Part shown: one piece after another, positions 50,804 to 62,989 of the stretch | How the letters are laid out: each line of letters opens with the position of its first letter | Numbering within the stretch: the first letter of the stretch is position 1 | Assembly: GCA_963682025.1 (NCBI GenBank) | Contig: OY821519.1 | Location: 144,078,429 to 144,142,428, forward strand | Source: Cordilura impudica | Lineage: Eukaryota; Arthropoda; Insecta; Diptera; Scathophagidae | Direction: 5' to 3' | DNA length: 64,000 nt | Position numbers and translations under genes: made by a program | Notes under the pieces: generated by a model | Databases searched by the model: none | Told to the model about the DNA's origin: nothing | Seen by the model: the letters and a program-made list of their open reading frames with translations, nothing else

Positions 50804-50843
50804 TAATAATAATAATAATAACATTAATAATAATAATAATAAT
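50690..50843 (+). repeat. (TAA)n microsatellite
   Basis: About 150 bp of TAA/AAT units with few interruptions, starting right after the inner LINE 3' end. It is the expanded LINE tail. Confidence 0.95.
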
Positions 50844-50844
50844 C

Positions 50845-52060
50845 GCCCGTATCCAACATTTATAATGATTTATGCATTGTTCCCATTGAATATCGTTTTG
50901 GTTTCCGCTGCGTTACCCAAGGTGAAGTTCTAGAAAGTATCTTAGCAATAAAATCGAATGCTGTTGGTTTAGCCGAAATGAATCCTTTATTTATAAAAGC
51001 CCGAATCCCAAAGCTCTTGCCTTTTCTTATTGATCTATTTAACACTAGCTTTACAAAATCAATTTTTCCTGAAGGATAGAAACTCTCAAAAATTATCCCT
51101 ATTGCTAAACAAAACAGTGATTTTCGGCCTATTGCAATTCTCCCCTTTTTATCTAAAGTAATTAAAAATCTTATGTGCAGAGAAATTAATGATTATCTTT
51201 GTCAGAATAATATTTTGTCCGATTTCCAATCTGGATTTGCGAAGGGAAGAATCTGTATTACAGCGCTAACAGACATGATTGAAGATTTAAAAGCTGAACT
51301 TGATAACAATATGGTTTCATTCTTAATACTACTGGATCATAGTAAAGCTTTCGACACAGTAGACCATTCCATATTAACGAAAAAACTTGAAAAATTGTGT
51401 TACTTTTCTCAATCAACGTGCAAGCTTGTCAATTCATATCTCACTGGGAGATCACAAGTTGTAAGTTTGAATGTTAAAAATTCAAATGCCGTTAATATAA
51501 ACAAGGGAGATCCGCAAGGATCCGAACTAGGACGTCTTTTAACCTGTTTGTATATTAATGACTTACCAGATATAATAACTAACAGCAATGTTCAAATGTA
51601 TGCTGATGACGTTCAAATTTATAACAGTGCAGCTTTGAACAACATTCATTCGTGTGTGAATAATATCAATTACGATTTAGCCAACATATGCAACTGGACT
51701 TCAGCCAATGGATTATGCATAAATCCTTTAAAGTCCAATTGTATTTTTCTCTCAAAAAGTAAAATATCTTTAAATGATGATATTCAACTTTATATAAACA
51801 ACGAAACTATTGAATTCGTAAATTCTTCGAAAAATCTGGGATTGATATTCAATAATAAATTAACTTGGTCTAACCATATCAATTCCGTCGTAGGACGCAT
51901 ATATGAACTGCTTCGAAATCTTTGGGTTGTAAAATCCTCCACACCTTTTAATATACGTGTTATTAGCTAAAACCTTCTTCCTAATCGAATTCAGATCATA
52001 AGCAACGCTAACAAGTTTAAAAATGAGCTGCTTAAATTTCTTTGTTAAATTCAATTTATC
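50845..52060 (+). pseudogene. Outer LINE reverse transcriptase
   Basis: YRFGFRCVTQGEVLESILAI, KSNAVGLAEMNP, NTSFTKSIFPEG then a stop at a usual Trp, DFRPIAILPFLSKVIKN, DFQSGFAKGRICITALTDMI, LLDHSKAFDTVDHSIL, KGDPQGSELGRLLTCLYIND (Val changed to Asp in GVPQG), QMYADDVQIY (intact), NGLCINPLKSNCIFLS, LGLIFNNKLTWSNHI, stop at 51968. It lacks most of the C-terminal domain and resumes as NKFKNELLKFLC before the tail. Confidence 0.85.
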
Positions 52061-52225
52061 AACTAATTGCTTTCGTTTTTGATTAAATTCTAATGTATAG
52101 TATAAATTCTTTTTACATTGTTACCTATAAATTTCATTTTTATATTCTTTTCTTTTTATGTTCTCATTACTCACTAGCACTATAATTTATAAGATTTTTG
52201 TCTTGTTGCGCTAGATCATCAAATA

Positions 52226-53749
52226 AATAAATAAATAAATAAAATAAAATAAATAAAAATTAAAAACGCACGAACGCTTTTATATGCTGAGACGATATAT
52301 GGCAGGATCGCCATGTGATGATATTTTGGTAGTCATGTAATGATTTTATAGATGATTGCAGGATATAGTTGAATGTCAATTCGGATCTCTAAAAAAGGGA
52401 TGTTGAGGAACTTAGAATGTTTTATTTAAAAGACTGGAGTTTTTGGTTATCACGATGTCTTGCTTAAGGCTATTTTGTTAAGATTGTTTCTTCAGACAGT
52501 TCTATTAAGACTATTCCAACAGGGCTGATTTATTAAAACTGATTATGTTAGTTATTATTATACTAATTCACCATTCTAACTTACATTCTATGTTTGAAAA
52601 AATTAATCAATGTCTTAAGCAATCTATGCATGCTTTTGCTTGGTCTGCATTTATTGAGTTTGTCAAAGTTCAGTTCGTCATCGTCATTCCAATCAAATTG
52701 ATTCCATACAGTCAATACATAATTTGTAACATATACAAATTGCTGATACACATTAAACTATTTTTTTTGCAATATAGATATTTGGGTGTGACCCATATTC
52801 ATTCAACACCAAATATTTATCGTAAACCTAATTATATGCGTCATCATGAATATACATGGCTTGTGTATTTGTAAATCATATTATAGTGCACCAAATGTTT
52901 ACAAGTACACTATACTGCTGGCTACTTCCATAACTCTAGTGATGAACCGCCTACACACCATAGTCCGAACCCTGGCGGATTCCAAGAGCTGGCAAGTATA
53001 TTGTGTGGTCGTAAATCAGCTACAGACTATGTCATCAGCTGATATTAGAAATAAACAAACATAAGAAACAAAAAAAATTGTTAATTGAGGTATTCAATTA
53101 TATCGCACTTTACTTTCAATACATTGCAATTAAGATCAACGAAATTGTGTAATACATTATAACATAATTACCATAATTAGTCCTCAAATAGCATAAGGTA
53201 TGTTTAAATTGAAATTTGATAAAAGAAACTCCGAGTCAACGTCGCCATTCGCAAGGTTAAAAACAAGGTATTATTAGGATTGGCCGAATATTGGTAAGCA
53301 TTATGCGTACCTCCCACCATTCCCTTTGATGTCCGTTATTTTTGCTGGCTGTATTGTTGTGTGTCGGTTGATCACAACATGACATGATGGTAACTGGGGT
53401 GTTAGGACTGGATTAGTCGCAGTCCTAACAAGACGGCACATGAGGCGGAAATTCGGCTACCCATTGGATAGTTTATGGGTGTTATTTAGTCCCTTTGAAT
53501 TTCGTCGTTTCATTGTTGGATGCCCCTTTTCTCTGGTGACTGGTATTGGTAGGTCGTCGATAAATATTTTCTTCTGGACAAGCTACTGTTTGTGTAGTAA
53601 CAGGTTTCTAAAATTTTCTTTTGATTTCTTGAATTTTTCTTGATTTTGCATGTTGTAAAGTTATTTTCTTTTTCTTTCTTTGTATCGTTTTTTTTTTCTG
53701 TTGAAGAGAGATAAAATAGAGCCACAAATTAGTTTTATTCAGCAGGGGT
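52226..53749. other. Unassigned sequence
   Basis: About 1.5 kb after the LINE tail. GC content rises from about 53300. I see no protein motif; the right part may belong to the gypsy element at 53750-54390. Confidence 0.3.
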
Positions 53750-54390
53750 TTTGGGATTATTTTCTGTGTATTGAGGTATTGTTTCAATATAAGATTTTAT
53801 TTCACTGAGGTGTACGGCTCGCCTCGTTTTTTGTTTGTGCCCGGAGTCGTACTATAACTGTGGCCCTTCATAAGGGATGTTCTCGAACTAATACTAAGTT
53901 TCCGATAGTAGGTTTCCATCGGCAGAGGTCGTAATGTCTTCGCTGATCCTATGCTACTCGACCCAGCTGGTTTTGTAAGATTTTAAGAATTTCCTTTAAA
54001 TCATTCTGCTTACCATAGGGATTATTAGCCCCAGTCCCTGGTCAAATCTCGTCGAATAGAGCTTTTGTAAGCGATATTCTTGGCCTTGGATCAAGTATGC
54101 AGGGCTAAGCCGGGTGGACTCGGACGGACTTGTGTTTAACGCTAGACTTATTTATTATGTTGCTTTTTTTTAATTTTGAGCAATCATTGTTTGCGATTAG
54201 CTTCCTCGGTAGGGTTTTCCTAGGGGAAGTAAGGGGCTGTAAACTGCAGTCGAACCCCGTCTTCCAATGAAGTGGCTACCGTTATCTGTAATAAGTATTT
54301 TGGGAGTTCCAAATCGAGCTAAATTTCTTTCGCCGAATGATTTCAGCACACTTTTTGCAGTGGCCTTACAAAGAGTTGTTAACTCTAGCT
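53750..54390 (-). pseudogene. Ty3/gypsy-type integrase fragment
   Basis: The minus strand reads TAKSVLKSFGERNLARFGTP then KILITDNGSHF (54380-54290; second catalytic Asp), and further on FDEI, PGTGANNPYGKQNDLKEILK, QNQLGRVA, DQRRHYDLCRWKPTIGNLVL and VREHP (about 54065-53850), the integrase C-terminus with its RHYNLR..W.P.VG.LVLV motif (Osvaldo/Ulysses-like in my memory). Part of the core is missing and stops occur. LTRs not found. Confidence 0.75.
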
Positions 54391-54399
54391 ATTTGGGTG

Positions 54400-54625
54400 G
54401 AGTACTATGATTGAAGACCTGGAACAGCACTTCCATAAGCAGTCGCAAAGAACATCCAATAGGGAGACCTCGAACGGCACTACCATAACACGCGATGGAA
54501 GATCTCGAACAGCACTCGTGAAAATATTTTAATAGGGAGACCTGGAACACCTGGAACTGCAATTCAAAAAAAAAAAAAAAACACTCGCGAAAATAATTTA
54601 GTAGAGAGACCTTGAACAGCACTCC
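54400..54625. repeat. Degenerate tandem repeat
   Basis: Four to five units of about 45-70 bp carrying GGGAGACCTSGAACRGCACT-like sequence, with a 16-A run in one. The ORF across it is repeat-derived. Confidence 0.65.
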
Positions 54626-55353
54626 GCTTTCTTAGGCGCCATAACGTACATAATTGTTATCGTGTCGGTGGCTACCTGCTTATGCTTTATCTTGCCTGCT
54701 ACGTCGCTTGATATAGCCGAAGTGTGTCCCTTTGTACATACGTTACGTGTGGTTGGCAAGTAAGTTATGAGCACATTATTGGTGTGTAACTGTGAGAGCG
54801 TGGTGGATATATAAGTTGTTAGGTACGTAAGTTACAATGTTGATAGGTCTTTTTTCTTCCCCCTATAAAAATTAAGCAAATATTTTGGAGGTGCGCTACA
54901 GTACTGGTTATGTCCGATTTTCTTGTTTTCTGTGCATTGTCAGAGGAATATGCACTCCATTGATATTTGGCATCGATTTACAAAAAATTTTGAAAGAACA
55001 CATGGATGCTTTTAAAGTTGGAAATATGAGTATACGCTAAATTTCAAAGTAATGTAGCCAAAATTGTGGCTCGGACGAACTAGTACTCGGAAAAAATTAG
55101 ACTCTTCCCATACAAAAGTGTGAAAATTTGCTCTTATTTCATGTTTGAGATAATTTTCCAGAAAATTTTTCATAATGACTTAACCACAGGTTATATTTTT
55201 TAGAGTTGGAAATGTAAGGAGAGGATTTCTTTTAAATTTCAAACCTATCCGACAATAATTGTGGGGTGGACGAATGTTATCATTTGTTCACACATAAAAA
55301 GAATTTGTTGCAAATAGGTTATCATTAAAAATAATTATTTATTTATCCAGATA
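54626..55353. other. Unassigned sequence
   Basis: About 730 bp. Phrases such as AAATTTCAAAGTAATGTAG and GGCTCGGACGAACT loosely resemble the repeats at 59320-60350 but do not align cleanly. Confidence 0.3.
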
Positions 55354-57641
55354 TCGTCCCCTCAATATAGCAATAGCGTATAAATTTTTTGGGGTTTTGA
55401 GAAAATGGAGTTTAAAGTTTTTGTCAAGTCGGATGTCTATTAAACCCTCAATATCGCCGTAAATAAAAATTCTTCATAGTGGATTTTTCGACGAAGACAT
55501 AATACCATTTCTTGTCTTTAAATTGACCAAGGATTTTTTTATTCTACGCATCCTTTAAGACCATAATTATGACATTCAAAGCGTAAGTCCTCCATATAGG
55601 CTATTTTATTTTTTAAGGAATTTATATGATGTATCTGATACACTATTTTATTTTGTATCGTATACGCTGTTTTATTCAATAATTTTACGGTATTTTTATT
55701 AAAATATTTGATCTCAAAAATATCAATTTGTAACATTATAAAACAGTGATTAATTCATAGTTTTGTTAATTCAGTGGCACATATTCATTACTTTCCAATT
55801 TGGGTTATTATAAACAAAAAATTATGACAAATTAAGGTATACATTGCGTAAATCAAAAATAACTAGAAATTCATTCGTCTTCTTTCTCTTCCTCTGCTAC
55901 ATCTGGCTCATCTAAACAATTTCGATTCTTTCTACCTTGTAAGTAAAAAAAAAATGACTGCGAGCCACGAGGAATTACATTCTTTTTCCACAAATTTTGG
56001 AGATCATCCAGCTTTCGGTTACAAATTGGCAGCTCTTTATTGTATTTGCCAGTAAACGAAAAGTTGATCACCTCTTTTCTTTTTCGTGTTCCTTCAATAT
56101 AAATTCAATCAAATTCAATTCCCATTCCTGCTTGTATAATAATTGTTTTCGTTGATTTTTGTTCACTTGGAGGAACTTAAGATTAAGCCAATTAACCGAG
56201 TCATTTTCTATATTTTTCTTAAGGCTATGGGCTTACCTCGAAAACATGGCTTTAAGATCAATCATATCACTGTATTGAAGTCTCTCTACAGCATAGGGGG
56301 TTTTCCGTCTTACCAGTCTTATTACAGTTGGCTATTCTTCCGGCGAATAGACGCATATACTCCTCTTCGCACGTTATATTGCAGAGTGCATCGAATCTGC
56401 CTCCATTTGTGTGTGTCCGCTTTGGAGATACTTAATTATTATCGAATTTAGCTTCAAAGTAATGTTGATATAAATCAATAGTGTAACAATGAACCTGTTT
56501 CTGTTCTGTCCCCCACAGTAGTCTGAGTAGAGAATAAAATCGGTTACCGATTCGTCTAACGAGTTCATCATTTTCCATATTGTGGTCCCAATTTCGTCCC
56601 ATCCCCGTTGACCCTGATTTTCATCCCACAGAAAACAATTACCTTCTCCACTGGCAATGTCGAACTTTCGACTGTAATACATCGTGCTTACGTTGCTGCA
56701 AGGAGTCGTTAACACTGACTGGAGGTTAAAAGTAAACACTTTTAAATTACTGCTACTTTTAGCTGATTCCTTGTCAGTTTGCTTGTTAGTTCTTGCCTTT
56801 GTCTTATTTAAGATGTGTTCATCATAGGATTTCAGAATGGAGTCTTTGTCCTCAGCGTTTTTGTACCTCCGACGATCCTGCAGAGAAGTCTGTACCATTC
56901 TCATCATATGTTTCAGGTATCTCTATGTCCGACGATCCCACAACGAAATCAGACTCATCAGTCTTTGGAACAATTTCCACAACTACTGGTTGTTTCGTGT
57001 CACAGCCTGTTGATATTTACCTTACTCACTTCTCTTCCATTATAATATAGAAGATACTCACTCAGACATTTCAAATCCATATTTTTAATGAACAAACTTT
57101 CTCTGCGAACTGAATTTGCAAACTGAAATTTCAAATGACTACAATATTTCCTTGGCATTCATGTAGTCAAAACAACGCAAACATCGCATAGCCTACTATT
57201 CTTGTCAATTGTTGATAAAACTTTCGAATTTGTATTGAAAATAAAACAGCTCATGTGGGGTATAGAAATGGTCGGAATAAAACTATTTCTCAAACAATAG
57301 TGTATATTATTATAAGCTATTTTATGAGTTAAAGTTTTGATAACTGTATTTATTTCTACAGGCTAAAATGGAGTATAATGCGTATGCACTATTATTCTTT
57401 TAACAACTTTGGAGTGGCAATTTCAAGTAAAATAGCGCATATGAGCTTACACACTTATTGAAGGAAATTTTTGAACAAGAAATTATACACTATTTTTTCC
57501 AATGACATTTTGACCCACTTTGTGGAAGTAGAAATTGACGAAATTTTGACCAGACATAGAATCAATTATGGAGATTCTAAATATGCAATAAAAAAATAAT
57601 GGCGTATGAGCACATACGCTATTGTTATATTGAGGGGACGA
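55354..57641 (-). mobile_element. TIR DNA transposon encoding an SDYCGGQN-type protein
   Basis: Left TCGTCCCCTCAATATAGCAA and reverse-complemented right TCGTCCCCTCAATATAACAA extend as TAGCGTAT, about 28 bp of inverted repeat, each flanked by TA (55352-55353 and 57642-57643). Length 2,288 bp. The minus strand between them encodes one recognisable protein (about 57040-55871). I know of no named superfamily that I can match to these ends. Confidence 0.8.
55871..57040 (-). pseudogene. SDYCGGQN-type putative DDE transposase
   Basis: From high to low: acidic N-terminus (PKTDESDFVVGSSDIEIPET), frameshift near 56870, KVFTFNLQSVLTTPCSNVST, MYYSRK, a small deletion, GEGNCFLWDENQGQRG, DEIGTTIW, DFILYSDYCGGQNRNRF, IKYLQSGHTQMEADSMHSAI, then a stop (about 56374) and continuing YAVERLQYSDMIDLKAMFS and a C-terminal part ending in an acidic tail (56071-55871). 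Homologues are common in insects and cnidarians as uncharacterised proteins (I believe DUF7869). A catalytic D-D-E (FDLQ, YSD, HTQxE) is my inference; the first position is Asn here. Confidence 0.75.
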
Positions 57642-59084
57642 TATATTATTGTAATTCAAATATATTTGAAAATAAAATAGATTTTCTTTATAAAATACCT
57701 CTTAACCATAATTCTAATACAATGAAAATAAATACAACAGCAAAAAAGTTCCTTTCACCAATGAAAGTTTTTATGCAAGTTGTTAAAAATAATTCAATTG
57801 GGCAACTGAACTAAAGCCAGTATAACATGTATTAACTCTAAATATTGGTGATAACAATAAAATATTCCATCATAATGAAATATTTTAAACTAAAAATTAA
57901 TTTACAGTCATTGTTACAAATTTTATGTTAATATGATAGAAAAAAATTTGTATTTATAACAATTTTTCGGTTACAATAAAGTGGGAAACTAAATTTTAAA
58001 CTATTTGGTATTTACAACCGAAAGGAAATCAAATTCAGTTATTAATATCATCAAATATAAAAATATATTAAACCTAACCGAATTTTCGAAAAAAAAAAAA
58101 TTTAAATTAAACAAATTTTTGTTAATTTTAAATTATGTTTAATCGTATGTACATACATATGTACGTGATAATGGATTGTAGCATAATAAGGAACATTAAT
58201 CGATTGGATAAGTGGTCATTATTTTTTTTTTTTGTTGTGTTTTTATTTTTTGTAAAAATTGTTTTATGCAAAGTTAGTTTAAATTCAAAATAAGCTTTTC
58301 CAAATTTTGTTGCATTCTATTATAAAAAAGCAAGTAAAAACACAACAATAATGGTCGTAGATTTTTCATTCTATAGGAAATCTTACTATTTTAGGTAAAT
58401 TTGCGACAATGCATAGATAAACTAAACTGCTATTTTTTAACATCAAATTCAAATTGCTTTCACCCAATTTTATGAAACTATCTTTGGCCATTAAGTTGGT
58501 ATTTGGGGGACAACAAAGCAAAATGTTAAATAACCTTGAAAATAAATTTGATACCATTATCAAACAACAAACTGTCTGACCTTATTGTTTAGCATTGGTA
58601 AATTGATCAGAGTTAATGGGAAACGTATACAACTATCTCTGCAACTACTTCAACTGAATAATGGCGTTTACCTTCATACACACTCCAAACGATTTGCAAG
58701 CAAAATAAAGCAGACGAGATAAAAGCCTTTCGGTGACGGGGACAGGATCGTACATTCTAACCGTATTTGTCTACAGTAAAACTGTCATCTTACTTGGATC
58801 CGAACATGGTGTGCGGCCTTATTTTTACTATATTTTTATATTGCACAAGTTCTATTTTACTTATAACATTTTTAAGAAATATCAGAAGAATATAATGCGA
58901 GGATACAACATGCAGCTATAGACAATTATCAAACGGCAAAAAAGTAGTATAAGACCCTAAGTGAAAACGGGAGCATTAATGCATTAACTAATACACGTAA
59001 TATCGCTTATTTATTCCCTATTCATATGTGTTACTAAAATCTTTTTTATCATGTAATATAATCTTGCATGTGCTTTTAAAATAG
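57642..59084. other. Unassigned sequence with a possible diverged family E copy
   Basis: About 1.4 kb. Around 57950-58090, TTTTCGGTTACAATAAAG and ATTTACAACCGAAAGGAAAT and CTAACCGAATTTTCG are reminiscent of family E but too diverged to call. No genes. Confidence 0.3.
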
Positions 59085-59309
59085 GCTACCTTATAAATGG
59101 TTGTTACAACCAATAAATAAAATCTAAATTCCATTTCATCAATCGAATTTATTTCAAAATTCAATTGCCTGAGTACTTAATACGTTAGTTTTTAAAATAT
59201 AATTCAGTAATCACAATAGAATAATGTGATAGTACATGGGACTATCAAAATTCGGTTGGCAACAAATACGGTTGTCACAACAAATCCGTTCTCTGTGTGT
59301 ATGGAAAGT
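59085..59309 (-). mobile_element. Family E MITE copy 4
   Basis: Reverse orientation: ends ACGGTTGTCACAACAAATCC then GTTCTCTGTGTGTATGG. Aligns with the copy at 15216-15440 along its length, including ATAATGTGATAGTACATGGG and AATTCAATTGCCTGAG. Confidence 0.75.
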
Positions 59310-59319
59310 GGTTTAGCTT

Positions 59320-60350
59320 TTTCGAGTAGTAGTTCAGCAACAGCACAATTATTGTCGGAACACTTTGAAATTTAAGAAGATTATCTTGATGTATTTGCAA
59401 CTACAAACAGTGAAAAATTTTAGCAAGACGTGATGGATTTTTTTTTAATATTACATCAAACTTGAAATAAGAGCAATTGTTCACACATTTGTCTAGAAAA
59501 TGGCTGATCTTTTTCGAGTAGTTGTCGCCCAGAGCTCAATTTTAATCCGAAATGAGTCATCTTTCAATAAGACCAATTACGCGCAGTTCTCTTTATGCAT
59601 ATAGCTCAAACGAATATAACCTTTTGTTAAAGCATTGTCAAAAATATCAGCAAATTACAAATAACAGCATATTTTCACACATTTCTATAGAAAGTGGACA
59701 ATATCAGTAATATTTGACGCCACAATTTTGGTCTGAGTAGTTTAGAATTTTTTATTAGTATGAATATAGTCAATTACAGGCAGTGAAAAAATTAAGAAAA
59801 AAACATGTTTTTTAACACATTTTGCAAAATTTCCGATAATTTTCCTGTAGTTTTTCCCACACGCCAACATTTTTGTCTAAATGCTTTGAAATTTTGAAAA
59901 CATATTCTCTACATATATTCAGATTAAAATACTAAGAGCTCTTTCCAAGTGCTCTTGAAATAGGCATCGAACATATACGAAGAACATACGAGTATTTTCA
60001 TATATTTGAGTTGAAAGTGGATGATCTTTTTCAAGTAGTAGTAAGCCCACTACATACTTTTGATCAGAATGTTTCAATATTTTAGGAGAGTAATCTAACA
60101 ATATAACACACTTTAAACACACTAACACACTAACAGTATAACACACTTTAAAATATATAAAATCATACCATGTATTTTCGGAAAATTTTTTTTTAAATAA
60201 AGTCAAACATCTATGAAGTGAATATTTTCATACATTTGTATGGAAAGTCGTCGAGCTTTTTCGGGTAACAGTTTGCCAACGCCAGTAGGACAGTCCGATT
60301 CAAGTGAAATTTAAAGATGCTATTCTTGGTACCTGTACGATTCCAAAAAG
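59320..60350 (+). repeat. Degenerate tandem repeats, about five units
   Basis: Units of roughly 190-300 bp starting near 59310, 59495, 59685, 59990 and 60222. Each has a (C/T)ACACATTTGT / ATACATTTGTATGG start, AAAGTGG...GCTTTTTCGAGTAGTAGT, a GAAATTTAA block and a poorly conserved tail. No coding signal. Confidence 0.6.
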
Positions 60351-60439
60351 TAAAATACTTATATTTATCTTTTTACATGCTTTCAAGCATGAAAAATGTT
60401 AGTTAATTTCTATTATTTGTTTGAAATATACGCTCTCTA

Positions 60440-60619
60440 CGTACAAACTTTAATTCGTTTCTTTCATCAATACATAATATACTAAATAAAATAAAAATAA
60501 TCGTATTAGTGGATACAAAAATAAGCGGATTTAATTTAACGTTTTTTAACAGAAAAACAAGAGGGGACGGTGTAGCAGTCTATATTAAAAACAATATATC
60601 ATTTACAAGTATAGATGTA
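60440..60619 (+). pseudogene. LINE endonuclease fragment
   Basis: Reads IIVLVDTKISGFNLTFFNRK then TRGDGVAVYIKNNISFTSID, matching the strand around the conserved R.D..GGGV.iyik motif of LINE endonucleases. It stops at the inverted-repeat element. Confidence 0.65.
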
Positions 60620-62647
60620 CACTGAAGTGGTCCTACGTTATATGGACAGTTTTCAAATTGTGATTTTATGGAGTATCGGGGTCCAGTTTATTTCCTTTCT
60701 ATATAAAACTAATATATGTGAAGTTTGGTGACAATCGGATAAAGAAAAATCGCGCCGGAAACCGATTGAAAAATTTCAAGTGTGTTTATATGAGGAAAAA
60801 GTGACTTTTTTCAAATTTTACGAAAATTTCGTTCGACAGTTTAATTTTTTCGACAACTTGTTATATGAATCGATTTCAGAATTCAATTTTCTTTTCAAAA
60901 ACCTCGCCCAGAAATTGCTTATGCCCCAGACCACTGTTGTGCCAAAAAACAGCAGGCCATGAAATTTTATGGCACTCTTTTTCAACTTTCAGAAATTGGT
61001 TAGTCAGTTTTTTTTGTCTCTATACTTTTAAGCACTCAGATATGAACGATTGTTTTATTACTATGTTGTTGACCTATTGCGCAATGAGACAAAAAAAGAC
61101 GGAATTTTTTTTTTTTATAAAATTTTGAAAACTCCTTTATCAAATTTTAAAAAATTTTCTTAAAAAAAATTAAAAAAAATTGATCTGGAAGTTATAGGTT
61201 TTGCTAAAACATATTAGAGATTAACTGTGTGAATTTTTTATGTTAATTTTCTTTTATTTACCTGCAGTGCTCCTGGGATAAAAATAATCCATCGCGATAT
61301 ATCTTTGGTGCACTTATCTGCTTATTGCTCGCGAACATAAATTAAAACAACTTTTATTATAAAATTATTTAATTTTTAAAAATATCTATATTTTTCGAAA
61401 TAAAATAAGAACACTGTTGAACTATTACGCAACATTGTTAAAATAAACTTGTCTTTGTACGGGAAGGATATTGTTTTTTGTATGATTCTTCATTATTAAA
61501 ATCCTTTAACAATTTACCGCCTCTTTCGACAGTAATTCCTTGCTGAAATTGCAACTCTCTTAAAAATCTCCATCAGTTTACCATGTCGATGGAGGAAATA
61601 AAAAAAATTTTTTTAGCTTTCTGGAACAAAAAACCGCTTAAATCATTGTTTATCAAATTTTGCTAGAACAATGCATATTTTTTGGTATTTGCTTGTTTTA
61701 AATATGATAAAATTCAAAGTTTGGCCTCGGCAAGGAATGGGTTCACGGTGTTCGATTTATTCCTAATTTTTAGCATGAAAGACTTTCACATTTGGTATAA
61801 ACTTGACAGAATTTTTTGAATAAATTGACTTTTATTAGCTTGGGGGGCATATGTGACTCCAAGTCGAAAAGGTTTGATAGGTCATATTATTTTTTCCGAA
61901 ACCCTTGCTTATTAAGATAAAATATAATATTTAAAAGTAGAAAACTAAATAATTTTTGATACAAAGTATTTATAAACAGACCATTTACTGAATATTTCAC
62001 AAAAATCTAATTTTTCTCGAAGTCCACAAAAAATAAACCCTTGTCAAAAAATTGTATTGGAGGGATTTACCTAAAAATTCACACAGTTTATTTCTAACAT
62101 ACATTTAACAAAACGTTAAAGAGCCAGATCCATTTTTCAAAATTGCGTTTAAGACAATGTTTTGAAAAAGGAGTTTTCAAAATTTTATCAAAAAAATTAC
62201 CCATTTTCGATCTCATTGTGCAATAGGTTAACAACATGTTAATAAAACAATACATATCTGAGTGCATATAAGTATAGAGACCGAAAAAAAAAACTATGAA
62301 TTTGATCAAATTTCATGATTTTGGCACAAAATTGGTCTGGGGCATTTGCTATTTCTTGGCGACTTTTTATTTGATTTTGAATCTGTATACAGCTTTTTGA
62401 TATTAAAATTGAATACTGAAATCGATTCATATAACAACTTGTCGAAAAAATTAAACTGTAGAACGAAATTTTCGTCAAATCTGAAAAAAGTCATATTTTC
62501 CCCATATGAACACACTTGATATTTTCAATCGATTTCCGGCTCGACTTTTCTTTATCTGATTGTCCCCAAACTTCCTATGTGCTAGTTTTATACTGGACCC
62601 CGGCAATCCCCAGAGGCGCATTTTCATTTTTAAGGGCCACTCTAGTG
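60620..62647. mobile_element. Non-autonomous element with about 600-bp terminal inverted repeats
   Basis: Left arm (60620-61265) and right arm (about 62030-62647) are inverted copies: CACTGAAGTGGTCC against CACTAGAGTGGCCC at the tips, then GGGGTCCAGT, GACAATC(G/A)GATAAAG, TCGTT(C/T)(G/T)ACAGTTTAATTTT, GAATCGATTTCAG and TGCCCCAGACCA. The 0.75-kb centre has no clear ORF. The matching short ORFs in the arms follow from the inverted repeat. Superfamily not assigned; no clear target duplication. Confidence 0.85.
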
Positions 62648-62989
62648 CATATGTCCTGTTACGTATAAAGATTTTACAATTTTCCGTCTTTTATATAAAA
62701 TTTTATTTCATCATCTTTTTGGTTTAGAGGCTCTAAACTCAATGCCAAAGTGCTTCAGATTATGACGGAGATTTTAAGCCTAAGGAATGTGAACCAATCG
62801 AAACACGGAGATCGCCGGATTGACTTCTCCTATTATAATAATCAAGAGTGAGGTCATTTATACTGAATTGGTAAGGTATCCTTAGATATTCTCTATTCTA
62901 GGTTACAAAGGATTAAAATTTTTTAGTGTGGATAAAGTCATATCTATCAAATAGAATGTGTAGAGCAGTTGTTTAGTAGTTGTTTGTTT

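Larger units (their letters stand above)
48042..50844 (+). mobile_element. Inner LINE copy, 5'-truncated, with TAA tail
   Basis: Starts inside the endonuclease (QLSGYKIYRADRLGHAGGVS) and runs through RT to the C-terminus, then 3' UTR (TTATTCTTGTTGTGGTAG) and a (TAA)n tail. 5' truncation plus 3' tail is the normal product of target-primed insertion. Confidence 0.8.
47285..52225 (+). mobile_element. LINE interrupted by a second copy of the same family
   Basis: The outer copy is split: endonuclease C-terminus and linker at 47285-48041, RT at 50845-52225. The inner copy occupies 48042-50844. The outer copy leaves off at DVNYLNDKF and resumes at SNIYNDLCIVPIEYRFGF, positions adjacent in the protein as shown by the inner copy (DVNILNNTF...CENYHTVPLDTFFSF). 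It ends TCTTGTTGCGCTAG with (AAAT)n. Confidence 0.8.

Noticed and set aside
53440..53643. 67-codon ORF near the gypsy fragment
   Set aside because: No protein family motif; the region is likely non-coding flank of a decayed retroelement.
60780..62515. Two similar ORFs (MCLYEEKVTFFKFYENF and MCSYGENMTFFRFDENF) as paralogous genes
   Set aside because: They are the two arms of a long inverted repeat; substitutions do not favour synonymous sites and both are short.
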